Assembly: GCA_001577055.1 (NCBI GenBank)
Contig: LSCG01000006.1
Span: 1 to 40,606, forward strand
Direction: 5' to 3'
Length of the DNA: 40,606 nucleotides
Origin: Fidelibacterota bacterium TCS56
Lineage (GTDB): Bacteria > Fidelibacterota > Marinisomatia > Marinisomatales > TCS56
Made by a program: the position numbers and the translations under genes. Positions 25,214-33,609 of this stretch are shown here, one piece after another (position 1 is the first letter of the stretch; each line of letters starts with the position of its first letter). The notes below the pieces were generated by a model. The model had not been told where the DNA came from and made no database searches. It saw only the letters and a program-made list of their open reading frames with translations.

Positions 25214-25610
25214 TGAACCTCCCGCGATTTATTTCCCCGGGGAACCCAACAAATATCCAATCCCCGGTGATGGAATTCCCATCCTGCACACCCTGCAGGA
25301 AAACATTATTATCGGCCCACTCCGGATTGAGATTTATCCAAATTGCGGTGCTCTCCCGGCCACCGATGAAATTACCGCTGCCGATCTGGGGACCGAAATC
25401 AGTATCGTTTTCATCACCGGTGAAAGACCATTCACCGGAGATGCTGGTGGAATCGCTCTCGTCCAATGTGAACCAGCCGGATACCACCAGGTCATGGTTG
25501 TTATCGTAGGCGGTGTAGCGATATATATTGTTTTCATCACAGCCCACGGTTAAAAGTGACACAATAATTAATAATGCGGGCCCACCAACGGATTTAAATA
25601 AACCTACCAT
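25200..25610 (-). CDS. Small predicted lipoprotein, beta-rich
   Basis: The 136-residue protein starts with a hydrophobic segment (ALLIIVSLLTVGC) ending in a lipobox, with the lipidated cysteine at position 24 followed by D. The rest consists of short beta strands with repeated ISGEWSFTG and ITGDWIFVG motifs, reminiscent of small beta-barrel or lipocalin-like folds that measure a difference between two states. I do not recognise a named family. It overlaps the upstream barrel gene by 7 bases and the VWA gene by 14, so these three are almost certainly co-translated. Confidence 0.75.
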   Translation of the reverse strand: MVGLFKSVGGPALLIIVSLLTVGCDENNIYRYTAYDNNHDLVVSGWFTLDESDSTSISGEWSFTGDENDTDFGPQIGSGNFIGGRESTAIWINLNPEWADNNVFLQGVQDGNSITGDWIFVGFPGEINRGRFNAVK

Positions 25611-27418
25611 TTGAATTCAGCGCCGATCTTAAAGAAGCGCGGCTCCAGAATGGATTCGTGAAAGGCGGCGGTAATCCTGAATCGCTCACGGTATTTAAAG
25701 CTGATACCGGCGTTTAATTCATAATAATTGTCCAGCAGATTGATATCAGGAAATTGATAACCATCAACATATGCAGAATCACTGGAAGTAATTGTCGTAC
25801 CGTCAATCCGATGGGTATTCGTTTCGTGATAAACCACCAGATCATAGCCCTCTTCTATATCGACGGTCCGAATGATCTTGGTTAAACCCAGCGTCAATTC
25901 CACACTTTCGCCGGCTTTAACTATAACACCCGTTGGTAAGCTTGCCTGGTTTACCCGTTTATCACGCCGCCAGGAAAAACTTTTATCGTCGGTCTGCAGA
26001 TATTCCACTTCAGAATTATTATTCCATTCCCGGCGGTAAAAGGTGTATTTCTCCCCCAAAAACGGTTCCTCCGCCCGGCGTTTATCGGTATCAGTCATCA
26101 ACGCCAGGCCACCGACAAAACGCACTTTGGGTGAAAGCCACCAGTCAACTCCCAGATTGATTCGATAATTTTTAACGCGGTAAGTCCCGGAACCGGCGCG
26201 TTCAATCTGCATTCGTGAGTGGCTGTCATTTTCACGGTGCTCCGATTCATCATTATACCAGTAGATACTGTGGTGCCGGGATCGACGCCACATGGATTCT
26301 GATTCCTGCAAGTCCGCCCGACGTTCTTCAAATCCCAGCCCCCAGCGCACCTGTGCTGCTTCCGTCACCTGCCAGTCACCATGAATCATTCCATAATTAC
26401 CATGGCCGTCATAAATCCAGTCTTTATTCGAGCTGTAGCCACTGCTGCTTCGGTAAGTATTGGACCGATTCGTATCAGGATGATGAAAATAACGACTGTA
26501 ATAATATGAACTGTCACTTTCCGCCAGTCTGCGATCAATGTTCCCGGTGATGCGACCAACCGTGGCTCCCAGCCTGGAATTACCGCCTGAATTGATCATA
26601 ACACCAACCGACAGATCATATTGCTCGAAAACTTGGTCACGGGTTTTTACGACAGAATTATACCGCAGATACTCGTCGCGCCAGGGACTGTCGTCGTAAT
26701 TATTGAAATCACGATAATCACCGTCGATTTCCCGCCGGTCAATGGTCAGCCGCATACCGGTGGACAGGAACGAGAATAATGGCATCGCTATAAAGGAACT
26801 AATACGAAATCCCTGCTCATCCTGGTTGTTTTCTCCGCTTTCCACCAGGCGATAATCCTCATATGGATCCACTAACTCCCGATCGTATGCCGCGCCATTA
26901 GCGTCATATTCACGCCAGCCCCAGCTATACCAGTACGGCTGGTAAAACTCTTGCCGGGCAAAGAAATATTCGGCCGTTAGCCCCAGGCGCAGAGGAAATA
27001 ATTTCATCGGTCGCCCCAGATACACCAGCCGGCCCAGGGGTTCCTGCGCCTCCGCCGGTGCCTGCTCCCGGTAAGGTGACCAGTAATACGGTGAGCTATA
27101 GGCCAAATCATGGTAAATCCCCGGCCGGGCATACACCTCATCTTCGGCGGCTGGTTCACTCTGATCGCCGGCTAGATCCAGGTAGAAATATTGACCATTA
27201 TTGAGCCCCAGGTAAGCCGGGTTGCGAAAAGCATTATCCAGGGGATGATTATACAATCCGTTGAATTCCACTCCCAGGGCCTGCAAACCAATTGAATGAA
27301 TCTTCATTGGTGCCAGATAGCGCTGGGGCAGGACATAATCAGTAACCATCACCGAATAATCCGGGTACCAGGCCCGGAGGAGGGTCACAATAACAAAAAA
27401 GGTACTGGCTTTCTTCAT
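25604..27418 (-). CDS. Predicted outer-membrane beta-barrel protein, unknown family
   Basis: The 604-residue protein starts MKKASTFFVIVTLLRAWYP, a short signal peptide. The remainder is rich in Y, W, R and D with alternating beta strands, and it ends RFFKIGAEFKW with a terminal aromatic residue, as outer-membrane barrels do. The early segment FNGLYNHPLDNAFRNPAYLG is of a type I have seen in uncharacterised FCB proteins. It may be a porin or anchor for the two following lipoproteins. GGGAG lies 9 bases before the ATG. A strong sigma-54 promoter and a pair of palindromes lie in the 199-base gap upstream, so this is the first gene of the regulated operon. Confidence 0.78.
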   Translation of the reverse strand: MKKASTFFVIVTLLRAWYPDYSVMVTDYVLPQRYLAPMKIHSIGLQALGVEFNGLYNHPLDNAFRNPAYLGLNNGQYFYLDLAGDQSEPAAEDEVYARPGIYHDLAYSSPYYWSPYREQAPAEAQEPLGRLVYLGRPMKLFPLRLGLTAEYFFARQEFYQPYWYSWGWREYDANGAAYDRELVDPYEDYRLVESGENNQDEQGFRISSFIAMPLFSFLSTGMRLTIDRREIDGDYRDFNNYDDSPWRDEYLRYNSVVKTRDQVFEQYDLSVGVMINSGGNSRLGATVGRITGNIDRRLAESDSSYYYSRYFHHPDTNRSNTYRSSSGYSSNKDWIYDGHGNYGMIHGDWQVTEAAQVRWGLGFEERRADLQESESMWRRSRHHSIYWYNDESEHRENDSHSRMQIERAGSGTYRVKNYRINLGVDWWLSPKVRFVGGLALMTDTDKRRAEEPFLGEKYTFYRREWNNNSEVEYLQTDDKSFSWRRDKRVNQASLPTGVIVKAGESVELTLGLTKIIRTVDIEEGYDLVVYHETNTHRIDGTTITSSDSAYVDGYQFPDINLLDNYYELNAGISFKYRERFRITAAFHESILEPRFFKIGAEFKW

Positions 27419-27454
27419 CGAATAAACTCCCGGATATTGATTTGATTGATAAAA

Positions 27455-27470
27455 TTCAAGCTCCGTGCCA
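27455..27470 (-). promoter_or_regulatory. Sigma-54 (-24/-12) promoter
   Basis: On the minus strand the sequence is TGGCACGGAGCTTGAA. The consensus TGGCACG-N4-TTGCW is matched at 11 of 12 fixed positions with exact spacing; the only change is A for C in the -12 element. The -12 element lies 36 bases upstream of the start codon of the 604-residue barrel gene, leaving room for a short leader with a GGGAG ribosome binding site. An NtrC-type activator is encoded 2 kb upstream on the same strand. Confidence 0.8.
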
Positions 27471-27559
27471 TCCGGTTGAATTGTGATGCACTGCTATTTT
27501 TCTCGACGGACGCCACGCGGCAGGGGGCCTTAAATCAACTGGGAATGGAAAGTAAATCT

Positions 27560-27593
27560 GTCAGTTTTCTGACGGCAGCCTCAGAATTCTGAA
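27560..27593. promoter_or_regulatory. Paired palindromes, probable upstream activating sites for the NtrC-type regulator
   Basis: Two sites share TCAGNNTTCTGA: 27561-27572 (TCAGTTTTCTGA, within GTCAG-TTTT-CTGAC) and 27581-27592 (TCAGAATTCTGA, a perfect palindrome). Their centres are exactly 20 bp apart, two helical turns, on the same DNA face. They lie about 100-120 bp upstream of the -24/-12 element. This is the usual arrangement of enhancer sites for a sigma-54 activator dimer pair. Confidence 0.7.
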
Positions 27594-27617
27594 ACTTATA
27601 ACAGGGTGAAACAGAAC

Positions 27618-28646
27618 TTACAGATTAAAAATGACGCCCGTTTCCAGTTGCAGTTTGTTGTAATATTTCTGATTCATAATCGTTTCGTTTGAAAGGCGGC
27701 CGAACTGCATAAACAGGATCGCCGGTGTCAAGGACCGCTCCAGCCGCAGGTAGACCCGGTTTTGAATACGCTCTTCCGGGTCACGATTTATGGTAACGAT
27801 GGCGGGATAGCGCTGCGGATAAATTTTCTTCACCCGGTGAATATAAAAATGCAGCAGCAACCCGGCCGGTAAATGGCATGATAAATAGAACCGCCCGCGT
27901 AAGGCCCGGTAATCACCGGCGGCGCTATTGGAATTCAGCCCTTCCCAGGTGATACGGGCGCCGACTATCATTCGCCGCTGGTAACGTACGCTGAGACCGG
28001 TGCGAACTAAGCGATCACACTGGTTTACCGAGCCGTGTACCAGGCTGGTATCGTTGACCAATTCCTGTGCGTGGTAATTTTCGAAATCTATCCGCCCAAG
28101 CGCAATATTGGCCGCAATCAACCAGTGGCGCCGGTATTTGTTGGTCAGCTTCAGTGCCAGTTGTGTTTCATTAAAACGAACAGAATCTAACAGCGCAAAA
28201 TTGGTTAAACGCCGGGACAAATCACCGGTTATGCTCCAGGTACGTCCCGGTTGCAAGGTGAGGTTAGCGGCCAGTTGAGACCAGCGATAAGTGTATTCCG
28301 CTTCATTGAAAGATTTCTGAAAATGGCTGAATTCTACCGTCCCGAATAATTTTTGCGCCAGAGCCCGGCTGATTCCGGCACCGCTATTCACAATCAATTT
28401 TGATTGTTCACGATAAATTGCGTCAAGATGAGCCTGAGCCAGGATTGTACCATAGAAATGATTTTTACGGTGGTCCACGCCATGAGCCAGATTACCCCGC
28501 AGCTTCAGTCCCACCGAGGATACGCCCCGGTCAGCATCTTCCCTTAAATTGGAATCAAAATAACCGCCGGCAACCAGGCCGGCCTGCTGGCAGCGCACAC
28601 TGACCACCAACAATAATCCCGTCACAATAAATTTACGGCCCGTCAT
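27618..28646 (-). CDS. Predicted outer-membrane beta-barrel protein, unknown family
   Basis: The 342-residue protein has a signal peptide (KFIVTGLLLVVSVRCQQ). Its long amphipathic strands are typical of a barrel: RNHFYGTILAQAHLDAIYR, RWSQLAANLTLQPG, RRHWLIAANIALGRIDF, GRFYLSCHLPAGLLLHFYI. It ends NKLQLETGVIFNL. About 14-16 strands could fit. I do not recognise a family; a porin or surface-protein assembly role is possible. Its start overlaps the coiled-coil gene by 14 bases, so it belongs with the sensor-kinase transcript. The sigma-54 promoter lies downstream of it. Confidence 0.72.
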   Translation of the reverse strand: MTGRKFIVTGLLLVVSVRCQQAGLVAGGYFDSNLREDADRGVSSVGLKLRGNLAHGVDHRKNHFYGTILAQAHLDAIYREQSKLIVNSGAGISRALAQKLFGTVEFSHFQKSFNEAEYTYRWSQLAANLTLQPGRTWSITGDLSRRLTNFALLDSVRFNETQLALKLTNKYRRHWLIAANIALGRIDFENYHAQELVNDTSLVHGSVNQCDRLVRTGLSVRYQRRMIVGARITWEGLNSNSAAGDYRALRGRFYLSCHLPAGLLLHFYIHRVKKIYPQRYPAIVTINRDPEERIQNRVYLRLERSLTPAILFMQFGRLSNETIMNQKYYNKLQLETGVIFNL

Positions 28647-29556
28647 TCTCCGCCAGTTGTGAATCGATAAACTCCAGTAATTGTAAGTATTGACGGCGTT
28701 TACTTAGCAGGGTATCCCCGGGTAAAGAGGTAACATCATACGGCAATCCAGACCGGTCGCCAATCGGGGTAGTGTAGGCGACTGAGGCCGTCAGCGGCTG
28801 GTCCAGAGTACGCGACTTTTCTGTTTCTTCACCACCCGGCCATTCGCCATCGTATCCTCCCAACTGGGAATTTGACACATCAAAAACCGATTTTGCCACC
28901 GGGGAGCCCAAGTCACGATCGGATTCCTGTTGGAGATTCAAATCGGCATGAAACTCTCCCAGGCGCGCCAACAGCTCTTCCGCTTCCCGCCGCTGGGTTA
29001 TCAGCGCATCAATCTGGCTGATCTTCCCGGTAACCACCACCTGGAGATCGCCGAGTACCAGTCGGCGCACTTCCTGATCGGAGTACCGGGCGGCGGCCAC
29101 GGCCCGATAGTCCGGCAATTCCACCCGGTCAGCCGATTCCCTGATTAACCACTGACCAATATTAATCGCCCGCGCCTTGTCATCGCGCGTCAGTTGACCT
29201 GAGTCAACCAGAGTACGGTAAACGGTTTTCAATCGTGCCAGGTCCTCCCGGCGCCGGCGCTCCAGTTGATCGATTAATCTGCTCGCATTCGCCGCGGAAT
29301 CGCTCAGCGCCACCAACCGCGCGGTTTGTGCCGCCAGCCGCATTTCGGCATACCAGCCGGTAAGCCAACTGTCATTTTGTTGCCAGTGCGCGATTTCCTG
29401 CTGCAATTGCCGGGTCTGGGCCTGGTAATACTTAAGCCGGGAGCGGGCCTGCCTGAGCTGATTATCGCTGGAATAAAAGGCCTGCCAGGCCGACTCAAAA
29501 TCCTGGGCCGTCAGCGATACCAGCACACCGGCAATTACGATCATCGACCTAATCAT
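28633..29556 (-). CDS. Predicted exported coiled-coil protein, unknown family
   Basis: I place the start at the ATG at 29556 (307 residues, MIRSMIVIAGVLVSLTAQDF), which overlaps the NtrC-type gene stop region; ATGs at 29568 and 29544 are alternatives. A longer frame further upstream reads inside the regulator gene. The signal peptide ends near LTAQ. Residues 20-200 are helical and rich in Q, R, A, L and E with heptads (LRQARSRLKYYQAQTRQLQQEIAHWQQ in part, and RLIDQLERRRREDLARLKTVY), so a coiled coil in the periplasm is likely. The C-terminus is less ordered. It could sense or transmit an envelope signal beside the kinase. Confidence 0.7.
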   Translation of the reverse strand: MIRSMIVIAGVLVSLTAQDFESAWQAFYSSDNQLRQARSRLKYYQAQTRQLQQEIAHWQQNDSWLTGWYAEMRLAAQTARLVALSDSAANASRLIDQLERRRREDLARLKTVYRTLVDSGQLTRDDKARAINIGQWLIRESADRVELPDYRAVAAARYSDQEVRRLVLGDLQVVVTGKISQIDALITQRREAEELLARLGEFHADLNLQQESDRDLGSPVAKSVFDVSNSQLGGYDGEWPGGEETEKSRTLDQPLTASVAYTTPIGDRSGLPYDVTSLPGDTLLSKRRQYLQLLEFIDSQLAENDGP

Positions 29557-30895
29557 CGCGCTCAACATCCAGCCCGTATTTTTCCATTTTGTAGTAGAGG
29601 GTACTGGTCTTGATTCCCAGACGGCGGGCGGCCTGCTGCTTGACACCGCCGCTGTCGCGAAGCGCTTGGCGAATCATGGCAATTTCCGTTTCTTCCAGCA
29701 CATCGGTCAATTTCCCATTTGGTACGGGCGATTCTTTTTCCGGTTGTTGGAGACAGATGGTTTCCGGCTGAATCTCCTGGTCTTCGGTAAAAATCAATAA
29801 TCGCTCCAGAAAATTCTCTAATTCCCGAATATTGCCGGGCCAGGGATACCGGGCCAGCGCCGACTGGGCCTCATCTGAAAACCGAGGTTGGGACCGCCCC
29901 AGCTCCAGGCATTTCTTATTGGTAATATAATCAATCAGGGCCGGCAGATCGGCCTGTCGCTCGCGCAGGGGTGGGATATCAACCGGCAACACATTCAGGC
30001 GAAAGTATAAATCCTCGCGGAAATCGCCGCTTTCGATGGCGGTGGTCAGGTTGCGGTTGGTGGCGGCGATGATGCGCACATCAGTGGAAATTTCCGTGGT
30101 GCCGCCCACGCGCAGAAACACCTGCCGCTGCAACACCCGCAGTAATTTCACCTGCATGGCCGGTGATATTTCGCCGATTTCATCCAGCAGAATGGTACCG
30201 TCATCGGCTTGCTCAAAAAGCCCCAGATGGCGGCGGGTGGCTCCGGTGAAGGCACCCTTCTCATGGCCGAATAATTCGCTCTCCAGCAGGGTATCGGTAA
30301 GGGCGCCACAATTGACAGCCAGAAACCGCTGCCGGGCCCGGCTGCTCTCCCGGTGGATCGCCTGCGCCACCAGTTCCTTGCCAGTGCCGCTTTCGCCGGT
30401 AATCAATACCGGACTCTCTACCTGGGCGATGCGCCTGATTTGTTCCACCAGAGGCTTCAATGACCCGTCGGCGCCGATGAGCCCATGGAAATTGGATGTC
30501 GGCGGTGGTGCAGGTCCCTCCGCAGTTTTACTGATGGCCAACTGCACTTTATTCTTTAATTCATCAATGGAAAACGGTTTGGGAATGAAATCACGGGCGC
30601 CGGCTTTCAGAGCGTTTACGGCCAGATCGATGGTGCCGTAAGCCGAAATAATAATCACGGGGATACCGGGGCTGGCGGCGGTGAATTCGCCCAGTAACTG
30701 CAAACCGCCTTTACCCGGCAGCTTTAAATCGGTGATCACCAGATCAGGCCGGTCGGCGGCAAACATCCGGGACCCGGCTACGCCATCGGCCGCGTCAGCC
30801 ACCTGATGATTTTCCTTACGCAATACGGTGACAATCCCGTCCCGCAGGTTTTGATCATCTTCAATTACCAGAATTTTGCAGCTTTGATGCTTCAT
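29549..30895 (-). CDS. NtrC-family sigma-54-dependent response regulator
   Basis: The 448-residue protein has the classic three domains. The receiver domain (1-120) has acidic pair D13-D14 and phospho-acceptor D56 in DLVITDLKLP. The AAA+ domain has Walker A GESGTGKELVAQ and the sigma-54-contacting GAFTGA loop in ELFGHEKGAFTGATRR. Walker B is DDGTILLDEIGEI, and the R-finger region is FREDLYFRLNVLPV. The Fis-type helix-turn-helix at the end is KQQAARRLGIKTSTLYYKM. All residues for sigma-54 activation are intact. It overlaps the kinase gene by 4 bases (ATGA). The most likely target is the sigma-54 promoter at 27455-27470. Confidence 0.96.
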   Translation of the reverse strand: MKHQSCKILVIEDDQNLRDGIVTVLRKENHQVADAADGVAGSRMFAADRPDLVITDLKLPGKGGLQLLGEFTAASPGIPVIIISAYGTIDLAVNALKAGARDFIPKPFSIDELKNKVQLAISKTAEGPAPPPTSNFHGLIGADGSLKPLVEQIRRIAQVESPVLITGESGTGKELVAQAIHRESSRARQRFLAVNCGALTDTLLESELFGHEKGAFTGATRRHLGLFEQADDGTILLDEIGEISPAMQVKLLRVLQRQVFLRVGGTTEISTDVRIIAATNRNLTTAIESGDFREDLYFRLNVLPVDIPPLRERQADLPALIDYITNKKCLELGRSQPRFSDEAQSALARYPWPGNIRELENFLERLLIFTEDQEIQPETICLQQPEKESPVPNGKLTDVLEETEIAMIRQALRDSGGVKQQAARRLGIKTSTLYYKMEKYGLDVERDD

Positions 30896-32253
30896 TGATT
30901 CTTCGGCAGCGTTAATTGGAATTCGCTGCCCTGTCCCGGTGCACTTTCGACAACTATCGTGCCATTCATTTCATCCACAATCTTTTTGACCAGGGGCAAA
31001 CCCAGGCCATAACCTTTATCGCGGGTAGTAAAATGGGGATCAAATATCCGCCTCTGCAAATCGGTTTCCATTCCGCTGCCCGTATCAGTGAATTTGATGA
31101 TAAAATTAGTGTTATCCTCTTCGATAACTACCGTGATTTTTCCGGCGCTTTCAACAGCCTCCAGACTGTTCTTCAACAGATTCAACGCCAGGCGGCGCAA
31201 CTTGGATTCATCGGCGGCGATTGTACCGCTGCCCGAAATATCGAATTCAATCGAACGTTGATCAAATTCCGGTTGGAGCAGGCGGGCGGCGTCGGCTACT
31301 GCAGTTTCAATTTTCTGAGGCTTGATATCACTTTTGGGCGGGCGGGCAAAATCCAGATAATCCAGTACGATACGCTTTAAATTTTGCACTTCGGTGATTA
31401 TTCGCCGCAGGTAATCCCGCTGTTCATCATTACTCTCCAACTCCTCCTCCAACAAGCCGCTGTAAATCTCGATGCCACCCAGAGGATTTTTTATCTCGTG
31501 GGCGATGCCCGCCAATAATTGTTTATTGCGCTGTTCATTATGGCGGATTTCGGAATGCATCTCAATCAGGGCCTGATTCAGACTACCTATTTCATCCTGA
31601 CGGCCTAAATCCACCGGGGGCGTATAAATACTGCGTTTAATTCGATCGGTGTAGCCGGCCAGATGATCCATCGGGCGGATCAACGCCAGGGAAAATATGT
31701 AAGCCAATCCGGCACCGGCTACCAGCGACAGGAGTAGGATCCACAACAGGCTGCCGGCCAACTGGTCCACATCTGACAGGTATTCAGCGCCACCCCAGAT
31801 AACCAGCTCAGCCTCGGTGGTCCTAATGCGAATGGCGGCGGCTTTGAGGGTACCGGAACCGGGAGTTTTAATCCCCGCCGAAACCAGCGGTTCGCCTCGG
31901 CTGGACGGGTCGAGCGGATTGGTGGATTCGAACCCTTCCTGCCGGCTGTAGAAAGCCAGCTTTTTTCCACCGGATGAATAAACGCCGGCGGCCATTACAT
32001 CCGGGTGACACAAATCCATGAGGTGGTCTTCCAAAGCCATCCGCAGGGCCGGTAATTCGGCCGGACCGGTGAGCGGACCGACCAGTTGCAGGTCGAGTTG
32101 CTCCACCATCAGTACTATGCGCAGGCGCAGGTTGCGATCCACTTCATCTTCCAGAGCGCCGCGGGCATACCAATACAACGGGACTGACAGGAACGTCATG
32201 GCCGCTACAATCAGGCCGGTAATGGCCAGGAATATTTTTAATCTCAGTTTCAC
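30892..32253 (-). CDS. Membrane sensor histidine kinase
   Basis: The 453-residue protein has a first membrane helix (IFLAITGLIVAAMTFLSVPL, 8-27) and a periplasmic sensing domain of about 140 residues. A second helix follows (LLWILLLSLVAGAGLAYIF, around 168-186), then a HAMP linker, a HisKA domain with the phospho-acceptor in LAGIAHEIKNPLGG (about residue 252), and a HATPase domain with N-box LALNLLKNSLEAV, FTDTGSGM and GYGLGLPLVKKIV. This layout resembles ZraS- or AtoS-type kinases that pair with NtrC-like regulators. It starts with GTG and has no clear Shine-Dalgarno sequence. It is followed by its regulator with ATGA overlap. Confidence 0.95.
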   Translation of the reverse strand: MKLRLKIFLAITGLIVAAMTFLSVPLYWYARGALEDEVDRNLRLRIVLMVEQLDLQLVGPLTGPAELPALRMALEDHLMDLCHPDVMAAGVYSSGGKKLAFYSRQEGFESTNPLDPSSRGEPLVSAGIKTPGSGTLKAAAIRIRTTEAELVIWGGAEYLSDVDQLAGSLLWILLLSLVAGAGLAYIFSLALIRPMDHLAGYTDRIKRSIYTPPVDLGRQDEIGSLNQALIEMHSEIRHNEQRNKQLLAGIAHEIKNPLGGIEIYSGLLEEELESNDEQRDYLRRIITEVQNLKRIVLDYLDFARPPKSDIKPQKIETAVADAARLLQPEFDQRSIEFDISGSGTIAADESKLRRLALNLLKNSLEAVESAGKITVVIEEDNTNFIIKFTDTGSGMETDLQRRIFDPHFTTRDKGYGLGLPLVKKIVDEMNGTIVVESAPGQGSEFQLTLPKNQ

Positions 32254-32268
32254 CGATACATCATCAGA

Positions 32269-32297
32269 AAATTAGTGTAAATAATGGGCTAATTTAC
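32269..32297. promoter_or_regulatory. Two interleaved inverted repeats upstream of the sensor-kinase gene
   Basis: AAATTAG (32269-32275) is complementary to CTAATTT (32289-32295), and GTAAAT (32277-32282) to ATTTAC (32292-32297). The right arms overlap, so only one stem can form at a time. The element is 16-44 bases upstream of the kinase GTG, in the 76-base gap after the HAD gene. It could be an operator or alternative RNA hairpins; support is modest. Confidence 0.35.
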
Positions 32298-32329
32298 ATT
32301 CAAATTCAATATCATTTATGGCTGGTGCG

Positions 32330-33028
32330 CTAAGCGGTGCCAGCGTTGACAACCGAAAAAATGCGCTCAACTTCATCCAGCGTATCGACGATTAAATCCG
32401 CTCCGGCCGCGGCGATAGCCGGGCGCCATTGGGGCTGACGACCGACAATAACCGAACGGCAGCCGCAGGTTGAAGCCACCCGGGCATCATGGGCGGTATC
32501 GCCAATAATCACCAGGTCGGCATTGGTCAAACGGTGCCCCAGAAATTCCTCGGCTCGTTGCCGGGCAATCGCCGGCAGATCGGCCCGGTCGGCTGAATCA
32601 TCTCCGTAAGCGCCAAACTTGAAACGCCGGGCCATATGGAAATAATCGAGCTTGATGCGCGCCCCGGATGACACATTCCCCGTTAGCAGCGCCGGGCAAT
32701 GACCGTGCGCGTCCACCGCATTCAGTAATTGCACGGCATCGGTATGGAGAACCGGCCGGGTCGAGCGGGGATATTCCTTACGCATCGTAGTCAGATAGTA
32801 GTCCAAGACCGCCGTCCCTAATTCGGTCAGGTTACCATCACCGATACCCAGTTTTTTCAATCCGTTGGTGATAATTAATGGATCGGTGAGTCCGGCCACG
32901 TCTTCCAGCTCCAGGCCGGGATCGCCTCCGGCAATAGCGCGAAACGCCCGTCCCAGAATCTCCCGTGGCAACAGTCCCGGAGAGAGCAGCGTACCATCGA
33001 TATCAAACAGGAATACCTTTTTCGTCAT
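32330..33028 (-). CDS. HAD-superfamily phosphatase (phosphoglycolate-phosphatase-like)
   Basis: The 232-residue protein starts KVFLFDIDGTLLSPG, with the nucleophile D9 and acid/base D11. Motif II is in PALLTGN, and motif IV includes LVIIGDTAHDARVASTCG. The cap between motifs I and II is helical (C1 type, alpha). It resembles Gph/PGMB-type phosphatases that act on small phosphorylated metabolites; the substrate is not predictable. It follows the DJ-1 gene by 32 bases. Confidence 0.9.
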   Translation of the reverse strand: MTKKVFLFDIDGTLLSPGLLPREILGRAFRAIAGGDPGLELEDVAGLTDPLIITNGLKKLGIGDGNLTELGTAVLDYYLTTMRKEYPRSTRPVLHTDAVQLLNAVDAHGHCPALLTGNVSSGARIKLDYFHMARRFKFGAYGDDSADRADLPAIARQRAEEFLGHRLTNADLVIIGDTAHDARVASTCGCRSVIVGRQPQWRPAIAAAGADLIVDTLDEVERIFSVVNAGTA

Positions 33029-33060
33029 TACTAATAATTACCGGTGGAAAGTGCCTTGCG

Positions 33061-33609
33061 TTAAAGCCGGGCCAGGACGCCTTGATTCACTTCTTTGGCC
33101 TTTTCCGCTCCAAACAGGGCCGTGACCAATTCGAAAGCGAATTCCATGGCGGCGCCGGCGGCACAACCGGTGATAATATTGGCGTCACGGTGTACCCGGC
33201 TGGCTTGGTATTGGCCATCCTTCAACCTGGCGCTCCAGGCGGGATGTATTGTAACCTGGCGCCCCGGCAGAACACCGGCCTGGTCCAGCACTGAAGGTGC
33301 GGCACAAACGGCTGCCGTTAACTTTCCCTGGCGGTTGTGTTGTGCCAGTAATTCCCGCAGGCGCTCATCGGCAGCCAGATTGGGGGTTCCCGGCACGCCG
33401 CCGGGGAGTACGACCATATCCCAGTTTTTACCGGTTTCCTCGGCGATAACACTGTCGGCCACCAGATGTATTCCGTGGGAACCGGTAACGTTACGTTTTT
33501 CCAGTCCGGCGGTAACCACTTCGGCTCCAGCCCGACGCAGGATATCAATTATCGTAACGGCTTCTATTTCTTCAAAGCCCGGTGCCAGTGGTATCAGAAC
33601 TTTTTTCAT
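33061..33609 (-). CDS. DJ-1/PfpI family protein
   Basis: The 182-residue protein belongs to the DJ-1/YajL group. It starts KVLIPLAPGFEEIEAVT with the conserved glutamate E16, and has the nucleophilic cysteine C102 in AAVCAAPSVL and the VVLPGGVPG loop. The AAGAAMEFAFELVTALFG segment near the C-terminus is typical of DJ-1 proteins. Roles reported for this group include protection against oxidative or glyoxal damage and chaperone activity. The start lies 38 bases inside the end of the small membrane-protein gene. Confidence 0.93.
   Translation of the reverse strand: MKKVLIPLAPGFEEIEAVTIIDILRRAGAEVVTAGLEKRNVTGSHGIHLVADSVIAEETGKNWDMVVLPGGVPGTPNLAADERLRELLAQHNRQGKLTAAVCAAPSVLDQAGVLPGRQVTIHPAWSARLKDGQYQASRVHRDANIITGCAAGAAMEFAFELVTALFGAEKAKEVNQGVLARL

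Noticed and set aside
32337-32342. Second sigma-54 -24 element (TGGCAC on the minus strand) near the HAD gene end
   Set aside because: No TTGC-like -12 element follows at the required spacing.
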